From assembly GCA_946186215.1 (NCBI GenBank), contig CAMHMM010000145.1:1-5494 (forward strand): a stretch of 5,494 bases of DNA, written 5' to 3'. The notes beneath the pieces are model-generated. The model ran no database searches, had not been told where the DNA came from, and saw only the letters and a program-made list of their open reading frames with translations. Of this stretch, positions 4,791 to 5,494 are shown piece after piece (within the stretch, counting starts at the first letter, position 1; every line of letters starts with the position of its first letter). The stretch is from an uncultured Ruminococcus sp. GTDB lineage: Bacteria > Bacillota > Clostridia > Oscillospirales > Ruminococcaceae. A program made the translations under genes and the position numbers.

Positions 4791-5494
4791 CAGTGCTTTT
4801 CTACCTCACGCATCAACTTGTGGATAGCCTCGATCCTCTCAACGCTCTGGCCGAGCATCCTTGAAATATCCTGAGAATTGGCATTGATCTCATGAACACA
4901 GGCAGAAATGACCTTGATGCTCGATTCAATCTTGTCCGCAGAAGCCTTGGATGTATCTGCAAGAGTACGCACTTCCTGAGCGATAACGCCGAAGCCCTTG
5001 CCGCTTTCCTTGGCTCTTGAAGCCTCAATTGATGCGTTGAAGCCCAGTATTCTGGTATTCATCGCAATATCCTGTATTATCTTGACAGTCTCATTGGTAG
5101 CCTTTACCTCTGCAAGGCATTTAGCAGCCATTTCAGAAAGCTTGTCCACAGCAGACACTGTTTCTCTTGCTGTTGCATAATTCTGGGCAGACAGATCGGT
5201 TATACCCGTAGGTATCTCCTTTTTGCCCTCAAACGAAAAGCTGTCGCCCTGAGCACCACCGCGGCGGCGAAGGAAGCTTGCCACAAGGCTCTGCAGGAAA
5301 GATGCACCTGTCACCAGTCTGTCCTTGCCTGCATAGGGCACCTTCTCAAGAAGCTCAGTTACTTCGCTTTCGGCAGCATCGAACTCATGAGCAAGCTTTG
5401 CTACCATATTCTTGTCGGGCTTTGATGTAAGCACCTCACCGCCCACAAAATAGCCCTCTGCCCTGCCCTCTACCATAATAGGAGCAACGAACTC
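4790..5494 (-). CDS. PocR-domain/chemotaxis-receptor signalling protein, C-terminal part (cut by right edge)
   Basis: The frame is open through the right edge; 234 residues are visible, beginning EFVAPIMVEG. The Met at 5476 is internal rather than the start. The first part (about 1-75), with APIMVEGRAEGYFVGGEV and later LLEKVPYAGKDRL, resembles the end of a PocR ligand-binding domain. From about 100 onward it is helical and contains the receptor hairpin tip at roughly 138-180: IQDIAMNTRILGFNASIEAS then GKGFGVIAQEVRTLAD. The trimer-contact Asn, Glu and Arg of E. coli Tsr (N381, E385, R388) appear kept (GFN, IEA, SRA). The usual QTN before ILALN is NTR here, and AARAGE is ASRAKE. Only about 55 residues follow the tip, so the returning helix is short. 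No membrane span or HAMP domain is visible, which suggests a cytoplasmic sensor. It need not serve flagellar chemotaxis, as no che or fla genes are in view. Confidence 0.85.
   Translation of the reverse strand, partial: EFVAPIMVEGRAEGYFVGGEVLTSKPDKNMVAKLAHEFDAAESEVTELLEKVPYAGKDRLVTGASFLQSLVASFLRRRGGAQGDSFSFEGKKEIPTGITDLSAQNYATARETVSAVDKLSEMAAKCLAEVKATNETVKIIQDIAMNTRILGFNASIEASRAKESGKGFGVIAQEVRTLADTSKASADKIESSIKVISACVHEINANSQDISRMLGQSVERIEAIHKLMREVEKH

Overview
The window reads as a piece of a Clostridia-type Firmicutes chromosome, most like a gut or rumen Ruminococcus relative. This rests on recognising protein styles, on a T-box riboswitch, and on an [FeFe]-hydrogenase maturase; no database search was possible. 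Every gene that can be supported lies on the minus strand, so transcription runs from right to left. Gene packing is tight (1-4 nt overlaps or short gaps with clear Shine-Dalgarno sequences), except for one roughly 460-nt non-coding block at 3693-4151.

Right part (5494 to 4152). A two-gene unit enters from beyond the right edge. It holds the C-terminal part of a soluble PocR-type sensor fused to a chemotaxis-receptor signalling domain, then, through a TGATG stop/start overlap, a membrane-anchored ComEA-like helix-hairpin-helix protein.

Middle (about 4151 to 3693). A T-box riboswitch starts almost on the stop codon of the comEA-like gene. It shows a Stem I with an AUC (isoleucine) specifier, the canonical AAGAGUGGUACCGUGGG-type T-box sequence, a mutually exclusive antiterminator, and a 13-bp terminator with a U tract. 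About 200 nt of unexplained spacer with three small hairpins follow before the next gene.

Left part (3692 to 1). Downstream of the T-box come ilvA (threonine ammonia-lyase with a C-terminal ACT domain), ridA (which hydrolyses the reactive enamine/imine that IlvA releases), a one-domain SCP2-like protein, hydF (GTPase/scaffold for the [FeFe]-hydrogenase H-cluster), and the start of a cysteine-rich protein that resembles nitrogenase component 1 (NifD/NifK superfamily). That last gene overlaps hydF by 4 nt and is cut by the left edge.

The T-box/ilvA/ridA part makes clear sense: uncharged tRNA-Ile switches on the first committed step of isoleucine synthesis together with the enzyme that clears its toxic intermediate. 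Less expected are the further genes in the same direction, with hydF translationally coupled to a nitrogenase-like protein. Whether these share the T-box transcript or are separated by the hairpin at 1709-1747 is the main open question. No insertion sequence, CRISPR array, tRNA or rRNA was seen.
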